From a virus, in IMG/VR virus record IMGVR_UViG_3300020462_000047, positions 1 to 24,439 of that record: a DNA stretch of 24,439 bases, one strand, 5' to 3'. The translations under genes were made by a program, and so were the position numbers. Below are positions 1-8,205 of this stretch, piece after piece. The stretch's first letter is position 1, and each line of letters begins with the position of its first letter. The notes under the pieces were generated by a model. That model saw only the letters and a list, made by a program, of their open reading frames with translations, did no database searches and had not been told where the DNA came from.

Positions 1-75
1 ACTGCTGGTCCTTTAACAGTTAATAACGGGTATACAATTCAAATCGCATCAGGCGGTAGTTGGGTAATTATTTAA
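1..75 (+). CDS. C-terminal end of a fibre-type structural protein (partial)
   Basis: Only the last 24 codons are in the window, read in frame from base 1 to the TAA at 73-75. The visible tail carries LTVNNGYTIQI followed by SGGSWVII. It resembles the beta-strand motif near the N-terminus of the three following glycine-rich proteins (for example SGSNVTIQSGYTLRL in the second), and similar endings occur on cyanophage fibre-like proteins. The next gene starts four bases after the stop, so it belongs to the same transcription unit. Its identity cannot be established from this fragment. Confidence 0.6.
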   Translation, partial: TAGPLTVNNGYTIQIASGGSWVII

Positions 76-78
76 AAA

Positions 79-831
79 ATGTCTAGACTTTTAGTTAATA
101 ACCTGAGAGCTTACTCAGGTTCAGTTATTACAATCCCTTCGACGACCAAGTTGTCATTGGGAGGAAAGACCATTAGTGAAAACTCTGTTCTACCTTCTGC
201 TTCAGGGCAAACTAATAAAGCAGTAGGAAGCAATGGGGAGCAAATTTTATATGACACTTATGGTGCCAATGGAATGCAGGTATTCACCTCATCTGGTACA
301 TATACAAAATCTACAGGTGTCAATCAGATAATGGTAAGACTCGTAGCAGCTGGAGGCGGTGGTTCAGGTCACTGTGAAGCTGGTGGAGCAGGAGGTTTTT
401 CTGAGAAGATAATCAATGTTACAGGTATATCTTCAGTATCAGTTGCCATTGGTATTGGCGGTACTGGAACGTATTATTCTGGAAGGTCAGGTCAAGGTTC
501 TTCTTCATCGTTCGGTTCATTCATGTCAGCCACTGGAGGAGATGGTGCTAACCAATCCTATCAACACGCAGGAGGACTTGGCGGTGTTGGAGCTGGTGGA
601 GATGTTAATATGTACGGTGGCGGTGGATCAGCTCATGGTAGAATTAACGGGGGAGGAGGATATTCTTTCTTCGGAGGATGTGCTGCTAGAGGACATCCCC
701 GTGGTGGTGACTATTCTAGAAACCACCAAAGTCGTTCAGCACCTGGTTCAGGTGGAGCGAACGGATGGTTTAGATCGTATCTAGGACCTGAAGGAAAGCA
801 TGGTATGTGTGTAGTTTGGGAGTTTAAATAA
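79..831 (+). CDS. Glycine-rich putative tail-fibre adhesin, copy 1
   Basis: A 250-residue protein and the first of three tandem paralogues. Residues 1-35 form a short module (LLVNNLRAYSGSVITI then LSLGGK) shared by all three and possibly used for docking. Residues ~66-105 have the form of the glycine-rich domain seen in many phage fibres: a Phe/Thr-rich lead-in, VNQIMVRLVAAGGGGSG, then AGGAGGFSEKIINV. The rest is Gly-rich with TYYSG (131-135), YQHAGG (161-166), a polyglycine run at 180-183 and YSFFGG. The last ~50 residues (His, Arg, Ser rich) differ most between copies. Polyglycine segments separated by variable loops recall gp38-type distal adhesins, which set receptor specificity; that role is inferred. 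The stop overlaps the next start (TAATG). A minor structural protein is the alternative. Confidence 0.72.
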   Translation: MSRLLVNNLRAYSGSVITIPSTTKLSLGGKTISENSVLPSASGQTNKAVGSNGEQILYDTYGANGMQVFTSSGTYTKSTGVNQIMVRLVAAGGGGSGHCEAGGAGGFSEKIINVTGISSVSVAIGIGGTGTYYSGRSGQGSSSSFGSFMSATGGDGANQSYQHAGGLGGVGAGGDVNMYGGGGSAHGRINGGGGYSFFGGCAARGHPRGGDYSRNHQSRSAPGSGGANGWFRSYLGPEGKHGMCVVWEFK

Positions 832-1592
832 TGAGTATACTAAAGGTAAATGAACTGAGACCCCAATCGGGTTCAAACGTAACAATTCAATCAGGATACA
901 CACTAAGACTAGGAAGTAAAAACCTAGACTCTAGTAGTGTTATGCCATCTCCTAGTGGTCAGAATGGTAAGATACTTGTAAGTAACGGATCATCTCGTAA
1001 CTGGGAAGATCATGGTGCTGTGTCTATGTCTGTATGGACATCTAATGGTACATGGTCAAGACCTAGTGGAGTAAAAAGAATTCTTGTAAGAATCACTGGT
1101 GCTGGTGGAGCAGGCTCAGGTGTTGGAGAAGCAGGTGGAGCAGGTGGATATGCAGAAGAAATTATTGACGTAACAGGTGTATCATCTATATCTGTTACTA
1201 TAGGACAGCCTGGCTCATGGGGTGGTACATACTACTCTGGTGGTGCTGCTAATGGTGGTTCTACATCATTCGGTAACTATATGTCTGCTAGTGGTGGTAA
1301 CGGTGCTAACCGTAACTATCAGCACTGTGGAGGACTACCTGGCGTAGGGTCTGGTGGTCAGTTGAATATATATGGTGGAGGAGGATCAGGTCACGAATAT
1401 TGGTCTGGTTATCCTGGTGGTGGTTCCTTCTTTGGAGGAGCAGGAGCAACAGGTCATCCTCGTGGTGGTCATTATGCTTACAATCACCAATACAGAGCCG
1501 CTGTTGGAAGCGGTGGATCACCTGGTTATCATACATCTCGTAGAGGTGCTCGTGGTATGGCAGGTGTTGTATGTGTCTGGAACTTTAGATAA
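831..1592 (+). CDS. Glycine-rich putative tail-fibre adhesin, copy 2
   Basis: A 253-residue paralogue of the flanking genes. The N-terminal module (LKVNELRPQSGSNVTI, LRLGSK) aligns with copies 1 and 3. Residues ~66-125 match the glycine-rich fibre domain closely: VWTSNGTWSRPSGVKRILV, AGGAGGYAEEIIDV, then SVTIG. TYYSG is at 133-137, YQHCGG at 163-168, and the Gly-rich stretch ends in GGGSFFGGAG. The C-terminal segment (GHPRGGHYAYNHQYRAAVGS) shares GHPRGG with copy 1 but then diverges. It closes with VVCVWNFR, like VVWEFK in copy 1, suggesting a common final beta-strand. Start and stop are packed against the neighbours (one shared base upstream, two bases downstream). Receptor binding is inferred from the resemblance to polyglycine adhesins. 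Confidence 0.72.
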   Translation: MSILKVNELRPQSGSNVTIQSGYTLRLGSKNLDSSSVMPSPSGQNGKILVSNGSSRNWEDHGAVSMSVWTSNGTWSRPSGVKRILVRITGAGGAGSGVGEAGGAGGYAEEIIDVTGVSSISVTIGQPGSWGGTYYSGGAANGGSTSFGNYMSASGGNGANRNYQHCGGLPGVGSGGQLNIYGGGGSGHEYWSGYPGGGSFFGGAGATGHPRGGHYAYNHQYRAAVGSGGSPGYHTSRRGARGMAGVVCVWNFR

Positions 1593-1594
1593 CT

Positions 1595-2350
1595 ATGTCA
1601 AACGTTTATACAAATGAACTCGACGCAGCGTCGGGACAATCTATATTAATTGCTCAAGGATACAATCTATCTTTGGGTGGTACTATACTGAATAGCTCTT
1701 CTATACCTCCTGATCCTACAGAACAGCAAGGTAAGTTTCTAGTCAGTAATAATACAGACGCAGAATTTAAACACATAGGTCCTACAAGTATTTCAACGTT
1801 TTTTACCAGTGGTACTTGGAGTAGACCAGATGGTATCAACCGTATCATTGTACGTGTTACAGGCGGTGGTGGCGGTGGTTCAGGACACTCTGAATCAGGT
1901 GGTGCTGCTGGTTATGCTGAGGAGGTCATTGACGTTCGAGGTGTTTCTAGTGTATACTGTACAGTAGGAAATGGTTCTGGAAGTGGTACATACTACTCTG
2001 GAAATGGTGGCGGGGGAGGTACATCCTCATTCGGTAACTACGTGTCTGCTAGTGGTGGACTTGGTGCGAACCAAACATACCAACACTGTGGTGGACTAGG
2101 TGGACTCGGATCAGGTGGAAACCTCAACATATATGGTGGAGGTGGCATCGGACACATGAACTACATGGGTCACGGTGGAGGATCGTTTTTTGGATCAGGA
2201 ACTATGAGTGCTCATGGTAACTGGAACCAAGGAACTAGAAGTTCTCAGTTGAAAGCTGCTCGTGGTTCGGGTGGTACATCAGGATATCAGCGTTCTTATC
2301 AGGGTGCTAACGGTATGGCTGGTGCAGTTATTATTTTGGAATTTGTCTAA
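1595..2350 (+). CDS. Glycine-rich putative tail-fibre adhesin, copy 3
   Basis: A 251-residue third paralogue. It has the N-terminal module (VYTNELDAASGQSILI, LSLGGT), the glycine-rich domain (FFTSGTWSRPDGINRIIV, GGAAGYAEEVIDV), TYYSG at 132-136, YQHCGG at 162-167, NIYGGGG and GGGSFFGSG. Its last 50 residues are the most divergent: GHPRGG is missing and it ends AVIILEFV. It keeps the GSGG and GANGMAG landmarks, so the same fold is likely with a different exposed surface. The gene ends in a TCTAAATA box that may be the late promoter of the next gene. Three near-equal tandem copies suggest duplication and divergence, either as alternative receptor-binding tips or as subunits of a mixed tip. Confidence 0.72.
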   Translation: MSNVYTNELDAASGQSILIAQGYNLSLGGTILNSSSIPPDPTEQQGKFLVSNNTDAEFKHIGPTSISTFFTSGTWSRPDGINRIIVRVTGGGGGGSGHSESGGAAGYAEEVIDVRGVSSVYCTVGNGSGSGTYYSGNGGGGGTSSFGNYVSASGGLGANQTYQHCGGLGGLGSGGNLNIYGGGGIGHMNYMGHGGGSFFGSGTMSAHGNWNQGTRSSQLKAARGSGGTSGYQRSYQGANGMAGAVIILEFV

Positions 2351-2353
2351 ATA
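2346..2353 (+). promoter_or_regulatory. Putative T4-like late promoter box TCTAAATA
   Basis: TCTAAATA overlaps the stop codon of the third glycine-rich gene and lies 21 bases before the ATG at 2375. T4-type late promoters are a single -10 box, TATAAATA, and cyanophage versions tolerate changes in the first two positions. No other box of this kind was found before 11398, so it is the best candidate for driving the halogenase/oxygenase block through the short gene at 2375. Confidence 0.5.
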
Positions 2354-2374
2354 GGATTAACAGGTAAACTAAAA

Positions 2375-2890
2375 ATGGCTAAAAGTTGTTTAGTAGACTA
2401 TCGTGGATTCATCACCGATGTGGTAGAACCTGGTGAAGAATTCGAGGTCTATCAGGGGGATGATTCCCCAATCAAATGGGTAACATGCGACGATGATAAC
2501 GTCACTAACCTATGGGTACTTTGTAATGGAGAGTTTTTTGACAGTGCTAACAGACTGGAAAGAAACCAACAGATGAAAAGAAAAGTTGAGTATGGTTCCA
2601 TCGAAGATCAGATGGATATGATGTACTGGGATCAAATGAATGGTACGACTACATGGAAAGATCATGTAACTGCTGTTAAAGCCAACATCGTAAACCAGAC
2701 AACTGCTGACGCAGACGCTACGTTCTACGCAGGTAAAAAAGAATTTGAAATGGGTACTGAAGAAGCACCCGCATGGAATGGTCTTGCTGCCGAGAAGAGA
2801 CAGAAGGTCACTACATTCAAGAATGCGACAACATATGACGCAGGATGGGGACCAGACCCCGTAACAGGAAAACCCGTGTATACTGGATAA
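2375..2890 (+). CDS. Small phage protein with a YGSIEDQMDMMY-type motif, function unknown
   Basis: A 171-residue acidic protein. Residues ~1-60 look like a compact beta domain with conserved-looking Trp and Cys (IKWVTCDDD, LWVLCNGEFF). Residues ~70-105 hold RKVEYGSIEDQMDMMYWDQM followed by TTWKDHVTAVKANI. This resembles a C-terminal motif (YPSIGDQLDALY... then IKxxYP) that recurs in phage fibre-proximal and fibre-assembly proteins. The tail includes AGWGPDPVTGKPVYTG. The gene lies between the adhesins and the first halogenase, 24 bases after one stop and 14 bases before the next start. A fibre chaperone or attachment role is possible but weakly supported; the motif resemblance is the only clue. 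Confidence 0.6.
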   Translation: MAKSCLVDYRGFITDVVEPGEEFEVYQGDDSPIKWVTCDDDNVTNLWVLCNGEFFDSANRLERNQQMKRKVEYGSIEDQMDMMYWDQMNGTTTWKDHVTAVKANIVNQTTADADATFYAGKKEFEMGTEEAPAWNGLAAEKRQKVTTFKNATTYDAGWGPDPVTGKPVYTG

Positions 2891-2904
2891 AGTAACCTTA
2901 CATT

Positions 2905-4479
2905 ATGAAAATTGAATCAATTTGTATAGTCGGTGGCGGTACCGCAGGATGGATGACCGCTGCTACTCTGATTAAATCATTTCCAAAAAAGAAGATAACT
3001 CTGATTGAGTCTGAGAATATACCTACTATTGGTGTGGGTGAGTCTACGACTCAATTTTTTCGTGACTGGACACTGGAGATGAATCTGCCAGATAACTGGA
3101 TGGATGAGTGTGAGGCAACATATAAGTACAGTGTTTTATTCAAGAACTTTAGTGAGTATGGTGACTTCCATTATCCTTTCAATGATGGTCAGGCTCCAAA
3201 AAATAGTAGTTGTGATATCCTAGAATGGTTCTTCCATTATAGAGCAACCAATGGTAATCCTGATGTGTCTTTCGCTGAATGGATGACACCATACTGGAGA
3301 ATTATTAAAGAGAATAAAGTTGTAATAGATGACTTTGAATCATTCAAATCATATAAGAACGCAGGTTATCATCTAGACGCAGTTAAGTTTTCTAACTATC
3401 TGAAGAGAGAGTTCTGTATACCACGTGGTGTAGAACACATAACAGATGACATCAAAGATTGTATCAAAGATACTGACGGTAATATAGCAAGTATTGTAGG
3501 AGACAAAGACATATATCTTGCTGACATGTACGTTGACTGTACTGGATTTAAGTCTGCCATCCTAGGTGGTATGATGGGTGTAGAGTGGGATGACTTCCCC
3601 TTCCTTATCAATAACAAAGCATGGGCTGTAAAGACAGGCTATACTGATAAGTCTAAAGAGATGACAGTATATACACAGTGTACAGCGTTGGATAATGGTT
3701 GGGTATGGCATGCTCCACTTACAACTAGAATAGGTACAGGATATAATTTCTGTGACAAGTTTATATCAGAAGAAGATGCCTTAAAAGAATTTAAAGAATA
3801 CTTAGGAGACAGACCTCTGCTATCTGAACCACGTTTAATTGAGTGGAGAAATGGTGTAGCTAAGAAGATCTGGACTAAGAACGTTGTAGGTGTAGGTCTG
3901 TCAGCAGGTTTCATTGAACCATTAGAATCTAATGGACTACTGTCTGTACATAACTTTGCTGTGTTCTTAGCAGACGCTTTGTCTATGCATGATGGTAAGG
4001 TCAATACTCTTATCAGAGCACAGTTCAATAGAAGGTGTCGTAAGCATATGAGTCAGTTTGCTCACTTCGTTGGTAATCATTTCATGATGACAACAAAAGA
4101 TAACAGTGAGTATTGGAGACACATATCTGAGAACATCAACTATATGGATGATCAGGCAGAGGATGAGAGAGGTACACATGGTGGATACCCACTAGATGAT
4201 TTCCCATTGAAGATGGATGAGTTACCTCAGTTTAATTTCAGTAACCTAGCAGGAAATTCTTATGTCTGTGCGGGACATATGCATTCTCCTACTACACCAT
4301 GGACTATAGATTATATGGAAAAGAGAGGAAACATTGACATGACCTCATTCAGAGTGCTATCATCAGGATATCAACTAGATCCTAATATACATGCGATGAT
4401 AGATCAGTTCCCTACACCTGAGCAGTTCTATTATGATGACGTAGCAGGAGTAGACTTTCATTATACATTACACGGATGA
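2905..4479 (+). CDS. Flavin-dependent tryptophan-halogenase-family protein 1
   Basis: A 524-residue protein, the usual length for this family. The FAD-binding GxGxxG equivalent is GGGTAGWM at 10-17, followed by IGVGEST (42-48). The Lys thought to guide hypohalous acid or form the haloamine in PrnA-type enzymes (K79 in PrnA) corresponds to K74 in ATYKYSVLF. The partner acid and serine lie in IEPLESNGL (E341, S342). The halogenase signature WxWxIP appears as WVWHAP at 266-271, so one position departs from consensus. Family enzymes use FADH2, oxygen and halide to halogenate electron-rich aromatics; the cyanophage member VirX1 from phage Syn10 has been reported to iodinate small molecules. No flavin reductase is seen here, so a host or distant enzyme must supply FADH2. 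The substrate is unknown. The stop overlaps the next start (ATGA). Confidence 0.88.
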   Translation: MKIESICIVGGGTAGWMTAATLIKSFPKKKITLIESENIPTIGVGESTTQFFRDWTLEMNLPDNWMDECEATYKYSVLFKNFSEYGDFHYPFNDGQAPKNSSCDILEWFFHYRATNGNPDVSFAEWMTPYWRIIKENKVVIDDFESFKSYKNAGYHLDAVKFSNYLKREFCIPRGVEHITDDIKDCIKDTDGNIASIVGDKDIYLADMYVDCTGFKSAILGGMMGVEWDDFPFLINNKAWAVKTGYTDKSKEMTVYTQCTALDNGWVWHAPLTTRIGTGYNFCDKFISEEDALKEFKEYLGDRPLLSEPRLIEWRNGVAKKIWTKNVVGVGLSAGFIEPLESNGLLSVHNFAVFLADALSMHDGKVNTLIRAQFNRRCRKHMSQFAHFVGNHFMMTTKDNSEYWRHISENINYMDDQAEDERGTHGGYPLDDFPLKMDELPQFNFSNLAGNSYVCAGHMHSPTTPWTIDYMEKRGNIDMTSFRVLSSGYQLDPNIHAMIDQFPTPEQFYYDDVAGVDFHYTLHG

Positions 4480-6008
4480 AGATTTGTATTGTAGGCGGTG
4501 GTTCATCAGGATGGATGACTGCTGCTGCCTTTGCTAAAAGGTTTCCACATTATGACATACAAGTTATAGAAGATCCTGACACTAAGCCTCTTAGTGTAGG
4601 TGAGTCAACACTTGGACATTTCAATCGGTACTTAGACTGTATAGATGTCAAAGACACTGACTGGATGAAGGATTGTAATGCGACATATAAACTATCCATA
4701 CAATTTTCTAACTGGAAAAATGGCGATAGTACTGATGTATTCCAATACCCCTTTGGGGAGATGGATTACACTAACGGTGACTTCCTAACATGGTACTATC
4801 TACATCACACGTGGCCACAGTTATTTCCTGATCAGACATATTGTGAGTTCTATAATCCTATCAGTTACCTAGCAAGTACTAATAAGATAGTAGATGACAA
4901 TACTCATGTTCGTAATTTTAGAAGGCACTGGGATACATCATATCACTTTGATGCTACATTATTTGGTGGGTGGTTGAGAGATAATATATGTAAGACTGTA
5001 GTTAATACAAAAGCAAAAATTATAAATGCGTTATACGATGATCAGTGTAATATAAAATCCCTCGTTGACGCTGAAGGTATACATCACAACGCAGATTATT
5101 TCATAGATTGTACTGGTTTTAGTTCAGTCCTATTAGAGCAAAAGATGGGACAAGAGTTTATCCAGTTTCCTAATCTACCAAATGATTCTGCTGTAGTAGC
5201 ACACGTACCATATAAAGACAAGAACAAAGAGATGAAGAACCAGACAGATGGTTACGCTCTTGATAATGGATGGTGTTGGACTATACCTCTATGGAATAGT
5301 CTAGGAAAGGGATATGTATATTCTAGTGAGTTTGCTTTACCAGGTATAGCAGAGGCAGAGTTTAGAAAGCATACAGGATATGCTCATGAAGTGGAGCATA
5401 TAAAATTTAAACATGGTAGGAGGAGATTAGGGTGGTCTCAAAATGTTATAGGTATAGGTCTATCATATGGTTTCTTAGAACCATTAGAATCTACTGGTCT
5501 GTTTACTACACATGAGAACATACTCAGGTTAGTAGATACCTTTGAACGTAGAGACGGACATGTCACACAGATAGATGTAGATGGATATAATCATGCTGTA
5601 CACTATGAACTAGAAGCTATGAAAGAGTTTGTAGAGATGCATTACTACCTCTCTCCTAGAATAGACACACCATACTGGAGACACTATAGCAATGGATCAC
5701 CTCTCTCACATGAGCAGATGTTTGATAAGGTAGTGAGATCCCCTAGACTATATCAAGAGTTTATACACTGTTGGAATATATCTAACGCACCCAAAGATCT
5801 AGGTGGTTTACCATACATCGCAGCAGGTTTAGGATATCATCCATTGACAAAAACAGATTACAACTATAAGGTTAATAGGAGAGAGTGTGATGTGTCTTAC
5901 TTAAATGAACTTAAGAACAGACATTTCCATTATAGAAAATCCGTGCTAAAATACTTAGAGAAGCAACCTACTCACTATGAGTATTTGAAGAAATACATTT
6001 ATGTTTAG
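4476..6008 (+). CDS. Flavin-dependent tryptophan-halogenase-family protein 2
   Basis: A 510-residue paralogue of the preceding protein. It has VGGGSSGWMTA at 6-16 (dinucleotide binding), VGEST at 41-45, catalytic Lys K72 in ATYKLSIQF, a canonical WCWTIP at 266-271, and LEPLESTGL with E338 and S339. All halogenase hallmarks are intact, making it the more conventional of the pair. The two proteins match throughout their N-terminal two thirds but differ clearly in their C-terminal regions (residues ~390 on), where substrate or partner selectivity often lies. The gene overlaps its upstream neighbour by four bases and its downstream neighbour by eight, so translational coupling is likely. It may halogenate a second site or act with the first as a heteromeric pair; neither idea can be tested from sequence. 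Confidence 0.9.
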   Translation: MKICIVGGGSSGWMTAAAFAKRFPHYDIQVIEDPDTKPLSVGESTLGHFNRYLDCIDVKDTDWMKDCNATYKLSIQFSNWKNGDSTDVFQYPFGEMDYTNGDFLTWYYLHHTWPQLFPDQTYCEFYNPISYLASTNKIVDDNTHVRNFRRHWDTSYHFDATLFGGWLRDNICKTVVNTKAKIINALYDDQCNIKSLVDAEGIHHNADYFIDCTGFSSVLLEQKMGQEFIQFPNLPNDSAVVAHVPYKDKNKEMKNQTDGYALDNGWCWTIPLWNSLGKGYVYSSEFALPGIAEAEFRKHTGYAHEVEHIKFKHGRRRLGWSQNVIGIGLSYGFLEPLESTGLFTTHENILRLVDTFERRDGHVTQIDVDGYNHAVHYELEAMKEFVEMHYYLSPRIDTPYWRHYSNGSPLSHEQMFDKVVRSPRLYQEFIHCWNISNAPKDLGGLPYIAAGLGYHPLTKTDYNYKVNRRECDVSYLNELKNRHFHYRKSVLKYLEKQPTHYEYLKKYIYV

Positions 6009-6798
6009 AAAGAAGAAACCAAAAGCAAGGTTCTTTAGTTTACACCCTGCTGTACATACATTACATCCTATTACCAAGGCAGCAGATCTTGATAGAAAGT
6101 GGGTGAAAGATGAGAGAGGAGACTATAGAGAGAGATTGAATAAGTGTCCTATCTCTCAAGCATTACAAGGTGTACAAAACTTCCCTAATTCTATAGGTCG
6201 CTGTCCAGCTATAAATTCTCTTATGAGGACAGGTTATATTGTATACGCTCCCGCTGACTTTAAAGTTCACACTAATGGAGATGGACATACAATACTGTTC
6301 ACAACAACTCCTTTCAATCCTCCATCATCAGACTACGTTGTATTACATGAAACTGATGTAACTAAATGGTTGATGGATTCTAGTAAGGATACAACAATAG
6401 ATCAGGTAGTAAAAGTCAATACTACTTGGCGTGTACAGGCAGATGATGATGTCGTATTTCTCCAAACAAAAGTACCTTTCGTTAATGAAACTCGCTTCTC
6501 AGCAGTATCTGGTGTTCTCGATCCACGTACTGCTTATGAAGTCAATGTCCAACTCTTCTGGCACTTGATGGAAGGTGACACAACAGTTAGAGCAGGAACA
6601 CCTCTCTGCTGTTATGTTCCTATATCACGTAGTCTATTAGAAAATCTTGACATGTCTATTGACGTAGCTACACCTACAGATTATAAGCTTGAAGAAGAGT
6701 TTATATTTACTGCGTACAATGAGTTCCCTGAGAATGTCAATACAACTCAGAGACAAATTAAAACTAATAAAATTTTGAAGAAGTATTGGAATGGATGA
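6001..6798 (+). CDS. Unidentified protein of the halogenase/oxygenase block, possibly DUF6065-like
   Basis: A 265-residue protein starting with a basic stretch (MFRKKKPKARFF) and then LHPAVHTLHPITKAADLDR. Around 66-87, GRCPAINSLMRTGYIVYAPA is followed by Asp-Phe. At 157-210, KVPFVNETRFSAVSG, a ...VNVQLFWH segment and GTPLCCYVPISR form an all-beta pattern. The layout (tryptophan or arginine near the start, a CP...G...DF segment, a late G-P-hydrophobic-P-x-x-R element) recalls DUF6065-type proteins, a family of unknown function that I recognise only loosely. No catalytic motif or membrane segment is evident. Overlaps of eight bases with both neighbours tie it to the cassette; it might be an accessory or substrate-presenting subunit, which is inference. 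Confidence 0.65.
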   Translation: MFRKKKPKARFFSLHPAVHTLHPITKAADLDRKWVKDERGDYRERLNKCPISQALQGVQNFPNSIGRCPAINSLMRTGYIVYAPADFKVHTNGDGHTILFTTTPFNPPSSDYVVLHETDVTKWLMDSSKDTTIDQVVKVNTTWRVQADDDVVFLQTKVPFVNETRFSAVSGVLDPRTAYEVNVQLFWHLMEGDTTVRAGTPLCCYVPISRSLLENLDMSIDVATPTDYKLEEEFIFTAYNEFPENVNTTQRQIKTNKILKKYWNG

Positions 6799-7399
6799 AT
6801 CAATACCTTTATTTTCTGTACCCATAGTTAAGGGCAGAATAGTACCAAATGAATATGATGATGCTGCTACTGATACTATGTTAAGCCGCATCTTTCTTGA
6901 TAGAAAGCTAGGTGAGTTTGAAGGTGAGTCAGGTCTATCTACAGGTCCTGATGAGATGAAGATACATGAAAAAGAAGAACTTAAATGGTTGATGAAACCA
7001 TTAGACTTTGCTGTCAAAGAATATTGGGTATACACTCTAGGCTATAAGAAGATGGCAGATATCAAATGTAGAGATGGGTGGGCAAACAAACACTTCGCAG
7101 GAGATACTACAGTAGAACATAGTCATCAAGATGGATGGTGGGGTAGTTGTCAAATATCATGTGTATATTATTTTAGAAAACCAAAAGGATCTAGCAATAT
7201 AAAATTCTGTAACCCTAATGATTACATCCTACGTAATCAACCATACGCTATGATGAAAGGAATACATACTATAGCAACTGACTTTCCAGCTGAGCAATTC
7301 GAGTATGTTATCTTCCCATCATGGGTAAGACATAGAGTTGACCCTAGTACTGTAGGACCTCGTATAGCTATGTCATTTAATTTCCAAGGTTATGATTGA
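6791..7399 (+). CDS. Putative 2OG-Fe(II) oxygenase 1 (PF13759-like)
   Basis: A 202-residue single-domain double-stranded beta-helix protein. The metal site is in VEHSHQDGWWGS (H110, H112, D114), the distal His is H181 in FPSWVRHRV, and the 2OG-anchoring Arg is R191 in RIAMSFNFQG. The FPSW-H-V and R-x-[SA]-x-[SM]-FN pattern is typical of the 'putative 2OG-Fe(II) oxygenase' family common in marine T4-like phages. The H-x-H-x-D arrangement gives a conventional HxD pair if H112 and D114 are the ligands. It is first in a run of six such genes, overlaps the preceding gene by eight bases and the next by four (ATGA). Hydroxylation of a protein or small molecule is the expected chemistry; the substrate is unknown. 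Confidence 0.8.
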   Translation: MDESIPLFSVPIVKGRIVPNEYDDAATDTMLSRIFLDRKLGEFEGESGLSTGPDEMKIHEKEELKWLMKPLDFAVKEYWVYTLGYKKMADIKCRDGWANKHFAGDTTVEHSHQDGWWGSCQISCVYYFRKPKGSSNIKFCNPNDYILRNQPYAMMKGIHTIATDFPAEQFEYVIFPSWVRHRVDPSTVGPRIAMSFNFQGYD

Positions 7400-8205
7400 T
7401 GTATATACTTCCAATATCTAAAAGAGTATACCAAGAGACAAAACCTATCTTCAAACCAGTAAGTGAATGGAACTTTACCTATCACAGTAAGTACTGGGTA
7501 GTCAGAGATATCTTCAAAGAGGGTGGTCTAGATTTAATCAAAAAGATTGCTAGTTCATATCCTATTGTTGATACAAATAATCACGATGAAGATTTTGATC
7601 ACAACCCTTTTATGGTACATCATTTACCATACTGGATTACACAACCTCTATGTGAGGCAGTCAGGGAATTTGTACTTAAACAACACTTCGGTCAAGGACC
7701 TGAGTTAGAATTAATAGACGAACGTTTATCAGAGTGGGGTAATGTGTATTACAAAAATGAGTGTCGTCCTCTAGTAAACTCATATATACCACACGTAGAT
7801 TTCCCTAATGATGAGGGATGGATAGGAAACTTATGGTTATCAGAACATGAAAAAGGACAAACAACAACAGACATCTATGAGTATAAAGGAGAGGTGTCTG
7901 AAGGACGGTACGATTTCCAACTTGATCCACGTCACCAACGGTATAAAGAGTGGCACGATTGGGTTGGAGACGGAAAAAATCATACAGACGGCTTTCAAAA
8001 TCTCACAGGAAACCAAGCCTTTCACTGGGGATTCAGAAAAATAGCATCAGCTCCTGTAGAGTATGGAACTATGACTATCTACAATGCTAACTTACCCCAT
8101 TGCCCTTTCATAGATGATAGTGTACAATGGAGATGGTCTCACTGTTTCGGATTCAAATACAAATCCTTAGCAAGAGTATTTAAAGCACAAGAAGTTCCTG
8201 TTTAA
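7396..8205 (+). CDS. Putative 2OG-Fe(II) oxygenase 2 (HxD...H type)
   Basis: A 269-residue protein with a late beta-helix core. The HxD pair is H133 and D135 in SYIPHVDFPNDEGWIGNLW, the distal His is probably H235 in YNANLPHCPF, and R246 in VQWRWSHCFGF is placed to bind 2-oxoglutarate. The region between the two halves (150-215) is unusually long and rich in charged and aromatic residues (YDFQLDPRHQRYKEWHDWVG), possibly a lid or substrate-recognition insert. It could relate to DUF6445-type proteins that accompany tryptophan halogenases in bacteria, but this is a tentative family call. The gene begins ATGATG with a four-base overlap upstream and shares one base with the next gene (TAATG). Confidence 0.7.
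   Translation: MMYILPISKRVYQETKPIFKPVSEWNFTYHSKYWVVRDIFKEGGLDLIKKIASSYPIVDTNNHDEDFDHNPFMVHHLPYWITQPLCEAVREFVLKQHFGQGPELELIDERLSEWGNVYYKNECRPLVNSYIPHVDFPNDEGWIGNLWLSEHEKGQTTTDIYEYKGEVSEGRYDFQLDPRHQRYKEWHDWVGDGKNHTDGFQNLTGNQAFHWGFRKIASAPVEYGTMTIYNANLPHCPFIDDSVQWRWSHCFGFKYKSLARVFKAQEVPV

Noticed and set aside
416-784. Second-frame ORF of 122 codons over the first adhesin gene
   Set aside because: It lies wholly inside the glycine-rich gene; its Leu/Val/Glu-rich translation is what a shifted Gly-rich frame gives, with no domain pattern.
823-830. TTTAAATA resembling a late promoter box
   Set aside because: It ends directly at the ATG at 831, leaving no room for a transcript leader, and is largely made of Phe-Lys-stop codons.
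79-2350. Diversity-generating retroelement acting on the adhesins
   Set aside because: No reverse transcriptase or template repeat was seen in the window, and the differences between copies are not concentrated at adenines.
2887-2904. GGATAAAG as a separate late promoter for the first halogenase
   Set aside because: It lacks the TAAATA core, is within 20 bases of the start and is explained by the upstream gene's last codons.
3639-4028. Minus-strand ORF across the first halogenase
   Set aside because: It runs antisense to the intact catalytic region of the halogenase and its translation has no recognisable pattern.
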